In this document: positions 1-8,599 of the stretch, piece by piece | Layout of the letters: every line of letters begins with the position of its first letter | Numbering within the stretch: the first letter of the stretch is position 1 | Source of the DNA: Mycolicibacterium boenickei | GTDB taxonomy: Bacteria > Actinomycetota > Actinomycetes > Mycobacteriales > Mycobacteriaceae | Direction: 5' to 3' | Assembly (NCBI RefSeq): GCF_010731295.1 | Contig: NZ_AP022579.1 | Coordinates: 2,914,001 to 2,978,000 of the forward strand | Length of the DNA: 64,000 nucleotides | Made by a program: the position numbers and the translations under genes | The notes under the pieces: model-generated | Seen by the model: the letters and a program-made list of their open reading frames with translations, nothing else | What the model was told of the DNA's origin: nothing | Databases searched by the model: none

Positions 1-135
1 ACTGCTCGCGCAAAAGGGCGACCGCACAACGGGATTAATTTCGACATATTGATGTTGCGGATTACATTTCCATGAAACAGCCTGCAACGTTTCCGGGAAA
101 ATGACGCGACCGCTGGAACATGATGTTTTGCTGGT
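1..135 (+). promoter_or_regulatory. Upstream region of the nar operon
   Basis: About 135 bases of visibly more AT-rich DNA precede narK and must hold at least part of the operon promoter. I see no complete coding sequence in it. No clear two-part operator could be fixed by eye, and the true promoter may begin before the window. Confidence 0.4.
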
Positions 136-1359
136 GTGGTGACCACGGCAAATGAGCCGTACCTGGGCCAAGGGCAGAGCATGAATCTTCTGCTGGCCAC
201 CTGGGTCTCGGCCATCAATTTCTGGGCCTGGAACATGATCGGCCCGCTGTCCACCACTTACGCCGGCGACATGAAGCTGAGCAGCACGCAGGCTTCGATG
301 CTTGTCGCCACTCCGATCTTGGTCGGCTCGCTGGGCCGGATAGCAGTCGGCGCACTGACCGACAGGTACGGCGGTCGCACGATGTTCCTCGCGGTGACGC
401 TGGCTTCGATCGTGCCGGTGCTGGCCGTCGGGGCCGCCGGCGAGGCCAGGTCATACCCGATGCTGTTGGTGTGCGGGTTCTTCCTGGGCGTTGCCGGCAC
501 CATCTTCGCGGTCGGAATCCCGTTCGCCAACAACTGGTATGAGCCCTCCCGTCGCGGCTACGCCACCGGTGTTTTCGGGATGGGCATGGTCGGCACGGCG
601 TTGTCTGCATTCTTCACGCCGAGATTCGTGCGGTGGTTCGGGTTGTTCCAGACCCATCTCATCATCGCGGTCGCCCTGGCGCTGACGGCGGCGCTGTGTC
701 TGGTGGCGATGCGCAATTCACCGGCATTCCAACCGAACACCGACCCGGTGTTACCCAAGCTCAAGTCTGCGTTGAAGCTACCGGTGACATGGGAGATGTC
801 GTTCCTCTACGCAGTCGTGTTCGGCGGATTCGTGGCATTCAGCAACTACCTGCCGACCTACATCAAGAACGTCTACGAGTTCTCCTCCGTCCAAGCCGGA
901 AGCCGTACAGCGGGATTCGCGTTGGCCGCGGTGCTGGCCCGGCCGATCGGCGGTGCCTTGTCGGACCGCATCCCACCCAAGTACGTGGTCCTCACGTCCT
1001 TCGCCGGCACCGCGGTGCTGGCCTTCATCGCGATGTTCCAGCCACCGCCCGATGTCTGGTCCGCGGCGACGTTCATCGGTCTGGCGATCTTCCTGGGCAT
1101 CGGCACCGGCGGCGTGTTCGCCTGGGTGGCCCGGCGATCACCCGCCAAGGAAGTGGGCTCGGTGACCGGGATCGTGGCCGCCGCAGGCGGTTTGGGTGGC
1201 TACTTCCCACCCTTGGTGATGGGTGCGACGTACGACGCTGTCGATCATGACTACTCGGTCGGGCTCCTGCTGCTGGTGGCGACGGCACTGGTGGCCTTCG
1301 GCTATACGGCCCTGCGACTGCACGCCCATGAGCCCGAGCCCAAGGAGGCGCGTCAATGA
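136..1359 (+). CDS. narK: NarK-type nitrate/nitrite MFS transporter
   Basis: Major facilitator protein of 407 residues with about twelve membrane segments. It most likely imports nitrate and exports nitrite for the reductase encoded immediately downstream. The first helix carries the NarK-like stretch LLATWVSAINFWAWN, followed by GPLSTTYAGDM. The loop GALTDRYGGR is the standard MFS signature between helices 2 and 3. The stop overlaps the narG ATG by four bases (ATGA), so the gene heads a coupled nar operon. Start is uncertain. GTG at 136 gives the longest frame but has no clear ribosome site, whereas ATG at 181 is preceded by AAGGG at 170-174 and would give a 392-residue protein beginning MNLLLATW. 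Nitrate versus nitrite specificity cannot be read from the sequence. Confidence 0.9.
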   Translation: MVTTANEPYLGQGQSMNLLLATWVSAINFWAWNMIGPLSTTYAGDMKLSSTQASMLVATPILVGSLGRIAVGALTDRYGGRTMFLAVTLASIVPVLAVGAAGEARSYPMLLVCGFFLGVAGTIFAVGIPFANNWYEPSRRGYATGVFGMGMVGTALSAFFTPRFVRWFGLFQTHLIIAVALALTAALCLVAMRNSPAFQPNTDPVLPKLKSALKLPVTWEMSFLYAVVFGGFVAFSNYLPTYIKNVYEFSSVQAGSRTAGFALAAVLARPIGGALSDRIPPKYVVLTSFAGTAVLAFIAMFQPPPDVWSAATFIGLAIFLGIGTGGVFAWVARRSPAKEVGSVTGIVAAAGGLGGYFPPLVMGATYDAVDHDYSVGLLLLVATALVAFGYTALRLHAHEPEPKEARQ

Positions 1360-4300
1360 CCAAGCCCCACATCGGCGGGTCGATCGAGGAACTGCTCGAG
1401 CGCAGTGGGAGGTTCTTCACCGCCGGTGAGTTCTCCGGCGACCTGCGTACGGTCACACGCCAGGGGGGCCGTCAGGGCGACGTGTTCTACCGGGACCGGT
1501 GGAGCCACGACAAGGTGGTGCGCTCCACCCACGGGGTCAACTGCACGGGATCGTGCTCGTGGAAGATCTACGTCAAGGACGGGATCATCACCTGGGAGAC
1601 CCAGGAGACCGACTACCCGTCCGTCGGACCCGACCGCCCCGAATACGAGCCGCGCGGGTGCCCGCGCGGTGCGGCGTTCTCCTGGTACACCTACTCGCCG
1701 ACGCGGGTGCGGTATCCGTACGCACGTGGCGTGCTGGTCGAGATGTACCGGGAAGCCAAGGCGCGCCTGAAGGATCCGGTGTTGGCCTGGGCCGACATCC
1801 AGGGGGATCCGGAACGCCGCAAGCGCTATCACCAGGCCCGCGGCAAGGGCGGCCTGGTCCGGGTCAGCTGGACCGAGGCGACCGAGATGATCGCCGCCGC
1901 GCATGTGCACACGATCAAGACCTACGGTCCGGACCGGGTAGCCGGTTTCTCGCCGATCCCGGCGATGTCGATGGTGTCGTTCGCCGCCGGCTCGCGGTTC
2001 ATCGAACTCATCGGCGGCGTGATGACGTCGTTCTACGACTGGTACGCCGATCTGCCGGTGGCCTCTCCTCAGGTGTTCGGCGATCAGACCGATGTGCCGG
2101 AGTCGGGGGATTGGTGGGACGCGTCGTACCTGATGATGTGGGGCTCCAATGTCCCGGTCACCCGCACGCCCGATGCGCACTGGATGGCCGAGGTCCGCTA
2201 CCGCGGCACCAAGGTGGTGACGGTCAGCCCGGATTACGCCGACAACACCAAGTTCGCCGACGAGTGGATGCCGTGTGCGGCAGGCACCGACGGCGCACTG
2301 GCGATGGCCATGGGCCACGTCATCCTCGACGAGTGCTTTGTGCAGAACCGGGTTCCGTACTTCGTCGACTATGTCCGCCAGTTCACCGATCTGCCGTTCC
2401 TGGTCAAGCTCGAGGAACGTGACGGTGTGCTGGTGCCCGGAAAGAACCTGACCGCCGCCGATCTGGGCGGGCCCACAGCGGAGCAGGAGAACGCGGCGTT
2501 CAAGCCGGTGCTGCTCGACGGGGCCAGCAACAGTGTCGCCGTCCCACAGGGTTCGTTGGGATTCCGCTACGGTGCCGACGGTGTCGGCAAGTGGAACCTC
2601 CATCTGGAGGACCTGGTTCCCGCACTGACGGTGCTGGGGGACATCTTCGAGACCGCCGAGATCACGCTGCCCCGTTTCGATACCGTCGACGGCAGCGGCG
2701 CGACCATGCAGCGCGGTGTGCCGGTGCGGCGGGTCGGCGAGCACCTGGTGTGCACGGTGTTCGACCTGATGCTGGCCCAGTACGGAGTGCACCGGCCCGG
2801 GCTGCCCGGCGACTGGCCCACCGGATACGACGACGCCACCCAGCCGTACACCCCGGCCTGGCAGGAGCCGATCACCGGGGTGTCGGCCGCCCAGGCGATC
2901 CGCGTCGCGCGCGAATTCGCCCGCAATGCCGAGGAATCCGGCGGCCGGTCGATGATCATCATGGGCGCCGGTATCTGCCAGTGGTTCCACGGCGATGCCA
3001 CCTACCGGGCTGTGCTGGCCTTGCTGCTGCTCACCGGCTCGATGGGGCGCAACGGTGGCGGCTGGGCGCACTACGTCGGTCAGGAGAAGTGCCGGCCCGT
3101 CACCGGGTGGGCCGCCATGGCGATGGGCACCGACTGGTCGCGTCCGCCGAGACAGATGGCAGGCACGTCGTACTGGTACGCACATACCGATCAGTGGCGC
3201 TACGACGGGTACCGTGCCGACGCGCTGTCCAGTCCGGTGGGGCGGGGCCGGTTCCGCGACAAGCACACGATGGACGTGATGAGCTCCGCGGTGGCGATGG
3301 GGTGGACCCCGTTCTACCCGCAGTTCGACCGATCCAGCCTGGATGTGGTCGATGAGGCCAAGGCGGCCGGCCAGGAGGTGCCGGACTATGTGGCCGGTCA
3401 ATTGGCAAGTGGCGGCCTGAAACTCGCGGTCAGCGATCCGGACAATCCGGCCAACTGGCCACGCGTGCTCAATGTCTGGCGGGCCAACCTGCTCGGCTCG
3501 TCCAGCAAGGGCAACGAGTACTTCCTGCGTCACCTGCTGGGCACGACCTCGAACCTGCAGGCCGAACCCACCGGGGCGGACTTGCGGCCCAATGACGTGG
3601 TCTGGACCGACGACATCCCTGAGGGCAAGCTCGACCTGCTGATGTCGATCGACTTCCGGATGACATCGACGACGCTGCTCTCCGATGTGGTGCTGCCCGC
3701 GGCGACCTGGTACGAGAAGGCCGACCTGTCCAGCACAGACATGCACCCCTACATCCATGCCTTCAGTCCGGCGGTCGACCCGCCCTGGGAAACCCGGTCG
3801 GACTTCGAGGCTTTCGGAGCGATCGCCCGGGCCTTCAGCACGCTCGCCGCCCGGCACCTGGGCACCCGCACCGACGTGGTGATGGGCACGTTGCAGCACG
3901 ACACCCCCGGTGCGATGGCGTATCCCGGTGGTACCGAACATGATTGGCGGGTCACCGGCGAGACACCGGTGCCGGGCAAGACGATGGGTCCGCTGGTTGT
4001 TGTCGAGCGCGACTACACGGCGATCGCCGAGAAGTGGGCGACACTGGGCCCGTTGGTCGAGAGCCTGGGCCTGACCACCAAGGGCATCACCACCCACCCC
4101 GACCAGGAGGTCGCCGAACTCGCCGCCAAGTTCGGGGTGATGGATTCGGGTGCCGGCCAGGGCCGCCCGGCGATCACCACGGCTGAGCGGATGTCCGATG
4201 TGATCCTGGCGCTGTCCGGCACCTCCAACGGCCGGCTCGCGGTGGAAGGCTTCCGCGAACTGGAACGCCGCACCGGTCGCAAGCTCATTCACCTGGCCAT

Positions 4301-5042
4301 CGGCAACGAGGAACGCCGGATCACCTACGCCGACACCCAGGCCCGGCCGGTCCCCGTGATCACCAGCCCCGAGTGGTCGGGCAGTGAGACCGGCGGCCGC
4401 CGCTACGCGCCGTTCACGGTGAACATCGAGGAGCTCAAGCCCTTCCACACTCTCACCGGCCGAATGCACTTCTACGTCGACCACGACTGGTTGGAGGAAC
4501 TCGGTGAACAGTTGCCGACCTACCGGCCACCGCTGGACATGGCGCGGCTGTTCGGCGAATCCAAGCTGGGCCGCGACGGTATCGGCCTGACCGTGCGGTA
4601 TCTGACCCCGCACTCCAAGTGGTCGATCCACTCGGAGTACCAGGACAACCTGTTCATGCTCTCACTGTCGCGGGGCGGCCCCACGATGTGGATGAGCCCG
4701 TTGGACGCCGCGAAGATCGATGTGAAGGACAACGATTGGATCGAGGCGGTGAACCGCAACGGCGTACTGGTGTGCCGTGCGGTGGTCAGCCACCGCATGC
4801 CAGAAGGCGTGGTGTACGTCTACCACGCACAGGAACGGACCATCGACGTACCGCTGAGCGAAACCACCGGCACCCGTGGCGGTATCCACAATTCACTGAC
4901 CCGACTGTTGGTCAAGCCCAGCCATCTCGCCGGCGGGTATGCCCAGCACTCGTTTGCCTGGAACTATCTGGGCCCCACCGGAAACCAGCGCGACGAAGTG
5001 ACGGTGGTCCGCCGCCGCTCGCAGGAGGTGAAGTACCAGTGA
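1356..5042 (+). CDS. narG: Respiratory nitrate reductase alpha subunit NarG
   Basis: Catalytic molybdenum subunit (1228 residues) of membrane-bound nitrate reductase, which reduces nitrate to nitrite on the cytoplasmic face. The FS0 cluster ligands are visible as His59, Cys63, Cys67 and Cys102 in HGVNCTGSC and EPRGCPRG. The Mo ligand is Asp228 in SFYDWYADLP, matching E. coli Asp222. The C-terminal molybdopterin dinucleotide-binding domain is intact, and the length is normal for NarG. Start ATG overlaps the narK stop by four bases, and the stop overlaps the narH GTG by four bases, so translation is coupled throughout. Orthologous to M. tuberculosis Rv1161 by sequence and neighbours. A 1092-residue antisense reading frame over this gene is a GC-rich shadow. 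Confidence 0.98.
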   Translation: MTKPHIGGSIEELLERSGRFFTAGEFSGDLRTVTRQGGRQGDVFYRDRWSHDKVVRSTHGVNCTGSCSWKIYVKDGIITWETQETDYPSVGPDRPEYEPRGCPRGAAFSWYTYSPTRVRYPYARGVLVEMYREAKARLKDPVLAWADIQGDPERRKRYHQARGKGGLVRVSWTEATEMIAAAHVHTIKTYGPDRVAGFSPIPAMSMVSFAAGSRFIELIGGVMTSFYDWYADLPVASPQVFGDQTDVPESGDWWDASYLMMWGSNVPVTRTPDAHWMAEVRYRGTKVVTVSPDYADNTKFADEWMPCAAGTDGALAMAMGHVILDECFVQNRVPYFVDYVRQFTDLPFLVKLEERDGVLVPGKNLTAADLGGPTAEQENAAFKPVLLDGASNSVAVPQGSLGFRYGADGVGKWNLHLEDLVPALTVLGDIFETAEITLPRFDTVDGSGATMQRGVPVRRVGEHLVCTVFDLMLAQYGVHRPGLPGDWPTGYDDATQPYTPAWQEPITGVSAAQAIRVAREFARNAEESGGRSMIIMGAGICQWFHGDATYRAVLALLLLTGSMGRNGGGWAHYVGQEKCRPVTGWAAMAMGTDWSRPPRQMAGTSYWYAHTDQWRYDGYRADALSSPVGRGRFRDKHTMDVMSSAVAMGWTPFYPQFDRSSLDVVDEAKAAGQEVPDYVAGQLASGGLKLAVSDPDNPANWPRVLNVWRANLLGSSSKGNEYFLRHLLGTTSNLQAEPTGADLRPNDVVWTDDIPEGKLDLLMSIDFRMTSTTLLSDVVLPAATWYEKADLSSTDMHPYIHAFSPAVDPPWETRSDFEAFGAIARAFSTLAARHLGTRTDVVMGTLQHDTPGAMAYPGGTEHDWRVTGETPVPGKTMGPLVVVERDYTAIAEKWATLGPLVESLGLTTKGITTHPDQEVAELAAKFGVMDSGAGQGRPAITTAERMSDVILALSGTSNGRLAVEGFRELERRTGRKLIHLAIGNEERRITYADTQARPVPVITSPEWSGSETGGRRYAPFTVNIEELKPFHTLTGRMHFYVDHDWLEELGEQLPTYRPPLDMARLFGESKLGRDGIGLTVRYLTPHSKWSIHSEYQDNLFMLSLSRGGPTMWMSPLDAAKIDVKDNDWIEAVNRNGVLVCRAVVSHRMPEGVVYVYHAQERTIDVPLSETTGTRGGIHNSLTRLLVKPSHLAGGYAQHSFAWNYLGPTGNQRDEVTVVRRRSQEVKYQ

Positions 5043-6688
5043 AGGTCATGGCCCAGATGGCGATGGTGATGAACCTCGACAAGTGCATCGGGTGTCAAAC
5101 CTGTTCGGTGACCTGCAAACAGGCCTGGACCAACCGGGCCGGCACCGAGTACGTCTGGTTCAACAACGTCGAAACCCGGCCGGGGCAAGGCTATCCCCGC
5201 ACCTACCAGGATCAGGAGAAGTGGCGTGGCGGATGGAAGCTGGACCGGCGCGGGCGGCTGCGGTTGCGCGACGGCGGCCGGTTGGCCAAGCTGGCCCGGA
5301 TCTTCGCGAACCCGAAGCTGCCGTCCATAGACGACTACTACGAGCCGTGGACCTATGACTACGAGAACCTCACCTCGGCGCCGCTGGGGGAACATATTCC
5401 CACCGCGCCGCCACGCAGCCTGATCACCGGTAAGCCCATGAAGGTTTCGTGGTCGGCGAACTGGGACGACGACCTGGCCGGGTCGCCGGAGATCGTGCCG
5501 GGGGATCCGGTCCTCAAACAGGTCAGCGAGCAGATCAAGCTCGAGCTCGAAGAGACCTTCATGTTCTATCTGCCCCGGATCTGCGAGCACTGCCTCAACC
5601 CGGCATGCGTGGCGTCCTGCCCGTCGGGCGCGATGTACAAGCGATCCGAGGACGGCATCGTGCTCGTCGATCAGGACCGCTGCCGCGGCTGGCGCATGTG
5701 TGTGTCCGGATGTCCCTACAAGAAGGTGTATTTCAACCACAAGACCGGCAAGGCCGAGAAGTGCACGCTGTGCTATCCGCGCATCGAGGTCGGCCTGCCC
5801 ACGGTGTGCTCGGAGACCTGCGTCGGCCGGTTGCGTTACCTCGGCCTGGTGCTCTACGACGTCGACCGGGTGCTGGAGGCCGCGTCGGTACCCGACGACA
5901 AAGACCTCTACGAGGCGCAGCGGCAGATCCTGCTCGACCCGACCGACCCCGAGGTGATCGCCGGCGCCCGGGCCGAGGGCATCTCCGACGAATGGATCGA
6001 GGCCGCCCAACGTTCACCGGTGTACAAGCTGATCCACACCTATGGCGTTGCGCTGCCGCTGCATCCGGAGTTCCGGACAGTGCCGATGGTGTGGTACATC
6101 CCGCCGCTGTCGCCGGTGGTCGACGCGGTCAGCCGCGACGGACACGACGGCGAGGACGTCGGCAATCTGTTCGGCGCGCTGGAAGCGCTGCGCATCCCGA
6201 TCGAATACCTCGCCGGGTTGTTCACCGCCGGAGACACCGCTGTCGTCGAAGGAGTGCTGCGCAGGCTGGCGGCGATGCGGTCCTACATGCGCGACATCAA
6301 CCTCGGCCGGGAGACCCAGCCGCACATCCCGGCCGCGGTCGGGATGACCGAGGAACAGATGTACGAGATGTACCGGCTGCTGGCACTCGCGAAATACGAG
6401 GAGCGCTACGTCATTCCGACGGCGTACAGCACCGAGGGCATACCCGGGACGGAGGAGCCCGGTTGCTCGCTGTCCTTCGAAGGCGGCCCGGGGATGTACG
6501 AGTCGGGTCCCTTCGGCGAGGCCAGCGGCGGGCCGATACCGGTGGCGGTCGAGACGTTCCATGCGCTGCAACACCGGCAGACCAGCGGCGGCATGGCCGC
6601 CAACGCCGGCCGGCCGTCGCGCGTCAATCTGCTCAACTGGGACGGCAGGGGAGTGCCGTCGGGCATGTTCCCGGGTGGTGATCAGTGA
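5039..6688 (+). CDS. narH: Nitrate reductase beta subunit NarH
   Basis: Iron-sulfur electron-transfer subunit (549 residues) linking NarI haems to NarG. Four cysteine groups are present. The first is CIGCQTCSVTC, residues 16-26. The second is CEHCLNPACVASCP. The third is CRGWRMCVSGCP, in which Trp replaces the second Cys, as expected for the [3Fe-4S] centre. The fourth is CTLC followed later by CSETC. The frame is open far upstream inside narG, but the correct start is GTG at 5039: it overlaps the narG stop by four bases (GTGA), has GGAGG about nine bases before it, and gives the family N-terminus MAQMAMVMNLDKC a few residues in. The stop overlaps the narJ start. Confidence 0.97.
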   Translation: MKVMAQMAMVMNLDKCIGCQTCSVTCKQAWTNRAGTEYVWFNNVETRPGQGYPRTYQDQEKWRGGWKLDRRGRLRLRDGGRLAKLARIFANPKLPSIDDYYEPWTYDYENLTSAPLGEHIPTAPPRSLITGKPMKVSWSANWDDDLAGSPEIVPGDPVLKQVSEQIKLELEETFMFYLPRICEHCLNPACVASCPSGAMYKRSEDGIVLVDQDRCRGWRMCVSGCPYKKVYFNHKTGKAEKCTLCYPRIEVGLPTVCSETCVGRLRYLGLVLYDVDRVLEAASVPDDKDLYEAQRQILLDPTDPEVIAGARAEGISDEWIEAAQRSPVYKLIHTYGVALPLHPEFRTVPMVWYIPPLSPVVDAVSRDGHDGEDVGNLFGALEALRIPIEYLAGLFTAGDTAVVEGVLRRLAAMRSYMRDINLGRETQPHIPAAVGMTEEQMYEMYRLLALAKYEERYVIPTAYSTEGIPGTEEPGCSLSFEGGPGMYESGPFGEASGGPIPVAVETFHALQHRQTSGGMAANAGRPSRVNLLNWDGRGVPSGMFPGGDQ

Positions 6689-7338
6689 TGAAGCGTCGCA
6701 ACCGAACCCGCGACAACGCGATGCAGGACCGGCTGGTGTGGCAGGCGGCGTCGCTGATGCTGGCCTACCCGGACGACGGTCATCCCGACCGGCTGCAGAC
6801 CGCGGCACGCCTGCTGGACCACGTCACCGGCGAAGCCAGGGCGTTGCTCGGCGAAACCGTCATCGGGCTGAGTCTGCGCCCCGCCATGGAGCTGCAGCAG
6901 GAGTACGTCGACACCTTCGACCTGCACAAGCGGTGCACCATGCTCTTGACCTACTGGACGTCGGGCGACACCCGCAACCGCGGCGCGGACATGGTCGAAT
7001 TCACCCAGACCTACCGTGCCGCGGGCGTCGAGATCCCGAAAGGTGAGGCGCCCGACCATCTTCCGGTGGTCCTGGAATTCGCGGCCACGGTTGATCCGGA
7101 GGCGGGGCGTCGGCTGCTCGCCAAGTACCGGGTACCCATCGGGGTGGTGGCGCAGGCGTTGGCCGAGCGGAAGTCTCCCCACGCGCCCGTTGTCGCGGCG
7201 GTGAACGCGACCCTGCCGTCACTGGCTTCGGTGGACGACGTGTCGCGACTGATGATGTCCGGACCGCCCGCGGAATCGGTGGGACTGCAGCCGTTTCAGC
7301 TGACCGTGCCGCCCCGCCGGGTGCAGGAGGGAGTTTGA
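6685..7338 (+). CDS. narJ: Nitrate reductase assembly chaperone NarJ
   Basis: Cytoplasmic chaperone (217 residues) that binds the N-terminus of NarG and promotes Mo-cofactor insertion and membrane docking of NarGH. The family blocks YVDTFDLHKRCTMLLTYWT and DHLPVVLEF are present. Two adjacent starts are possible: GTG at 6685, overlapping the narH stop, or ATG at 6688. The stop TGA shares one base with the narI ATG, so coupling continues. No membrane segment is seen, as expected. Orthologue of Rv1163 by position. Confidence 0.95.
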   Translation: MMKRRNRTRDNAMQDRLVWQAASLMLAYPDDGHPDRLQTAARLLDHVTGEARALLGETVIGLSLRPAMELQQEYVDTFDLHKRCTMLLTYWTSGDTRNRGADMVEFTQTYRAAGVEIPKGEAPDHLPVVLEFAATVDPEAGRRLLAKYRVPIGVVAQALAERKSPHAPVVAAVNATLPSLASVDDVSRLMMSGPPAESVGLQPFQLTVPPRRVQEGV

Positions 7339-8066
7339 TGTCGGGCTGGGAGATCTTCTGGGATGTGGTGCCCTATGTGACGCTGGCGACGGTCGCCGTC
7401 GGCACCTGGTGGCGGTACCGCTACGACAAGTTCGGCTGGACCACACGCTCGTCGCAGCTCTACGAGTCGCGGCTGCTGCGCATCGCCAGCCCGATGTTCC
7501 ACTTCGGCATGCTGGTGGTGTTCATCGGGCATGTCATCGGCCTGTTCATCCCGGAATCGTGGATGGATCTGGTGATGAGCGACCACGTGTACCACCTGCA
7601 GGCGGTGATCCTCGGTGGTATCGCCGGCATCGCGGCCCTGGTCGGTATCGCACTGCTGATCTACCGCCGCCGCGTGACCGGCCCGGTCTTCATGGCCACA
7701 ACCGTCAACGACAAGACGATGTATGTGGTTCTGGTGGCCGCGATGGTGGCCGGCTTCGCCTGTACGGCGATCGGCGCGACGCCGGAGGGCGCCGAGCACG
7801 ACTACCGCGAAACCGTGTCGCCGTGGTTCCGCTCGATCTGGATCCTGCAGCCCCGCGGGGATCTGATGGTCCAGGCGCCGGTGTACTTCCACATCCACGT
7901 GATGATCGCGCTGGTGCTGTTCTGCCTGTGGCCGTTCACCCGGCTGGTGCACGTGTTCAGCGCGCCGATCGGGTACCTGTTCCGCCCCTACGTCGTGTAT
8001 CGCAGCCGCGATGTCGCCGAGCGCAGCGAGCTGGTCGGATCCCGCCCGCAGCGTCGGGGCTGGTGA
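7338..8066 (+). CDS. narI: Nitrate reductase gamma subunit NarI (cytochrome b)
   Basis: Membrane anchor and quinol dehydrogenase subunit (242 residues) with five hydrophobic helices. It takes electrons from menaquinol and passes them through two b haems to NarH. The haem ligands are recognisable as His55 and His65 in helix 2 (FHFGMLVVFIGHVIG) and His187 and His205 in helix 5 (HIHVMIALVLF, TRLVHVFSAP), matching E. coli His56, His66, His187 and His205. Start is the ATG at 7338 with GGAGG about 10 bases upstream, overlapping the narJ stop by one base; a TTG one codon earlier is less likely. It is the last gene of the operon and converges on the marR gene eight bases away. Confidence 0.96.
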   Translation: MSGWEIFWDVVPYVTLATVAVGTWWRYRYDKFGWTTRSSQLYESRLLRIASPMFHFGMLVVFIGHVIGLFIPESWMDLVMSDHVYHLQAVILGGIAGIAALVGIALLIYRRRVTGPVFMATTVNDKTMYVVLVAAMVAGFACTAIGATPEGAEHDYRETVSPWFRSIWILQPRGDLMVQAPVYFHIHVMIALVLFCLWPFTRLVHVFSAPIGYLFRPYVVYRSRDVAERSELVGSRPQRRGW

Positions 8067-8074
8067 GTGGGCCG

Positions 8075-8545
8075 TCAGAATTCAACGATCGGCGTCTGCT
8101 TCGTGTCGTCGAGAAATCTCGACAACAGGCGGTCGAGTTGCTGAAGGTCGGTCGCACTCCAGCCTGACAGCGCGCGCGCCAGGTGCTCCCGTCGCAGGTC
8201 CTGCAGCGCGGCGGCGGTCGTTTCTCCGGCCGGCGTGACCGTGACGATGGAGATACGCCCGTCGTCGAGATCAGCGTGCCGGGTGACGAGTCCAGCCTTG
8301 ACCAGCGCCTGTACGCGACGGGTGGTCATGCCGACATCCATGTGGGCCTTTTTCGCGAGTTGACCCGTGGGTTGTGGACCTTCGTCGATCAGGACGCGCA
8401 ACAGGGCGTAGGAAGGCTGGGACAGTTCGGTATCGGCTGTGGTCGCTTGCCGTTTGAACGCTGACCGGCTGAGATTCAGCCGCACGATCCGCGCCAGGGT
8501 GGCACTGATGGAGTCCACCGAGTCCATCTTGCGGTTCGCCGCCAC
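8075..8545 (-). CDS. MarR-family transcriptional regulator
   Basis: Winged-helix regulator of 156 residues. Residues 40-110 form the MarR HTH (PSYALLRVLIDEG, QLAKKAHMDVGMTTRRVQALVKAG), followed by the wing motif DLDDGRISIVTVTPAG. It lies downstream of the LLM oxidoreductase on the same strand with a 35-base gap, so the two probably form an operon. The shared control region at 9644-9680 has two GTCAAT/ATTGAC palindromes that are natural targets for a MarR dimer. GTG at 8545 is the annotated start; ATG seven codons later (MDSVDS) is an alternative. The effector is unknown; a phenolic or lipid ligand would be typical of the family. Confidence 0.88.
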   Translation of the reverse strand: MAANRKMDSVDSISATLARIVRLNLSRSAFKRQATTADTELSQPSYALLRVLIDEGPQPTGQLAKKAHMDVGMTTRRVQALVKAGLVTRHADLDDGRISIVTVTPAGETTAAALQDLRREHLARALSGWSATDLQQLDRLLSRFLDDTKQTPIVEF

Positions 8546-8567
8546 TTCAGCTCCGATCGGGTACTAC

Positions 8568-8599
8568 TAGCCTTGCCTGGTCAATTGGTACCAAGGCTA
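8568..8599. promoter_or_regulatory. Palindrome between the LLM gene and marR
   Basis: Perfect 8-base arms TAGCCTTG and CAAGGCTA enclose 16 bases that contain a further TTGGTACCAA palindrome and a GTCAATT half-site like those at 9644-9680. It spans the stop codon of the LLM oxidoreductase and lies 23 bases upstream of the marR start. It could be an internal operator for marR autoregulation. There is no T-tract, so a classical terminator is less likely. Confidence 0.45.

Noticed and set aside
48..80. Possible GlnR-type box upstream of narK (TTAC and GAAAC)
   Set aside because: The spacing between AC pairs is 11 rather than 9 bases and only one half is convincing.
1353..4631. 1092-residue open frame opposite narG
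   Set aside because: It is the antisense shadow of a GC-rich gene with His/Arg/Gly-rich composition and no domain; narG is certain.
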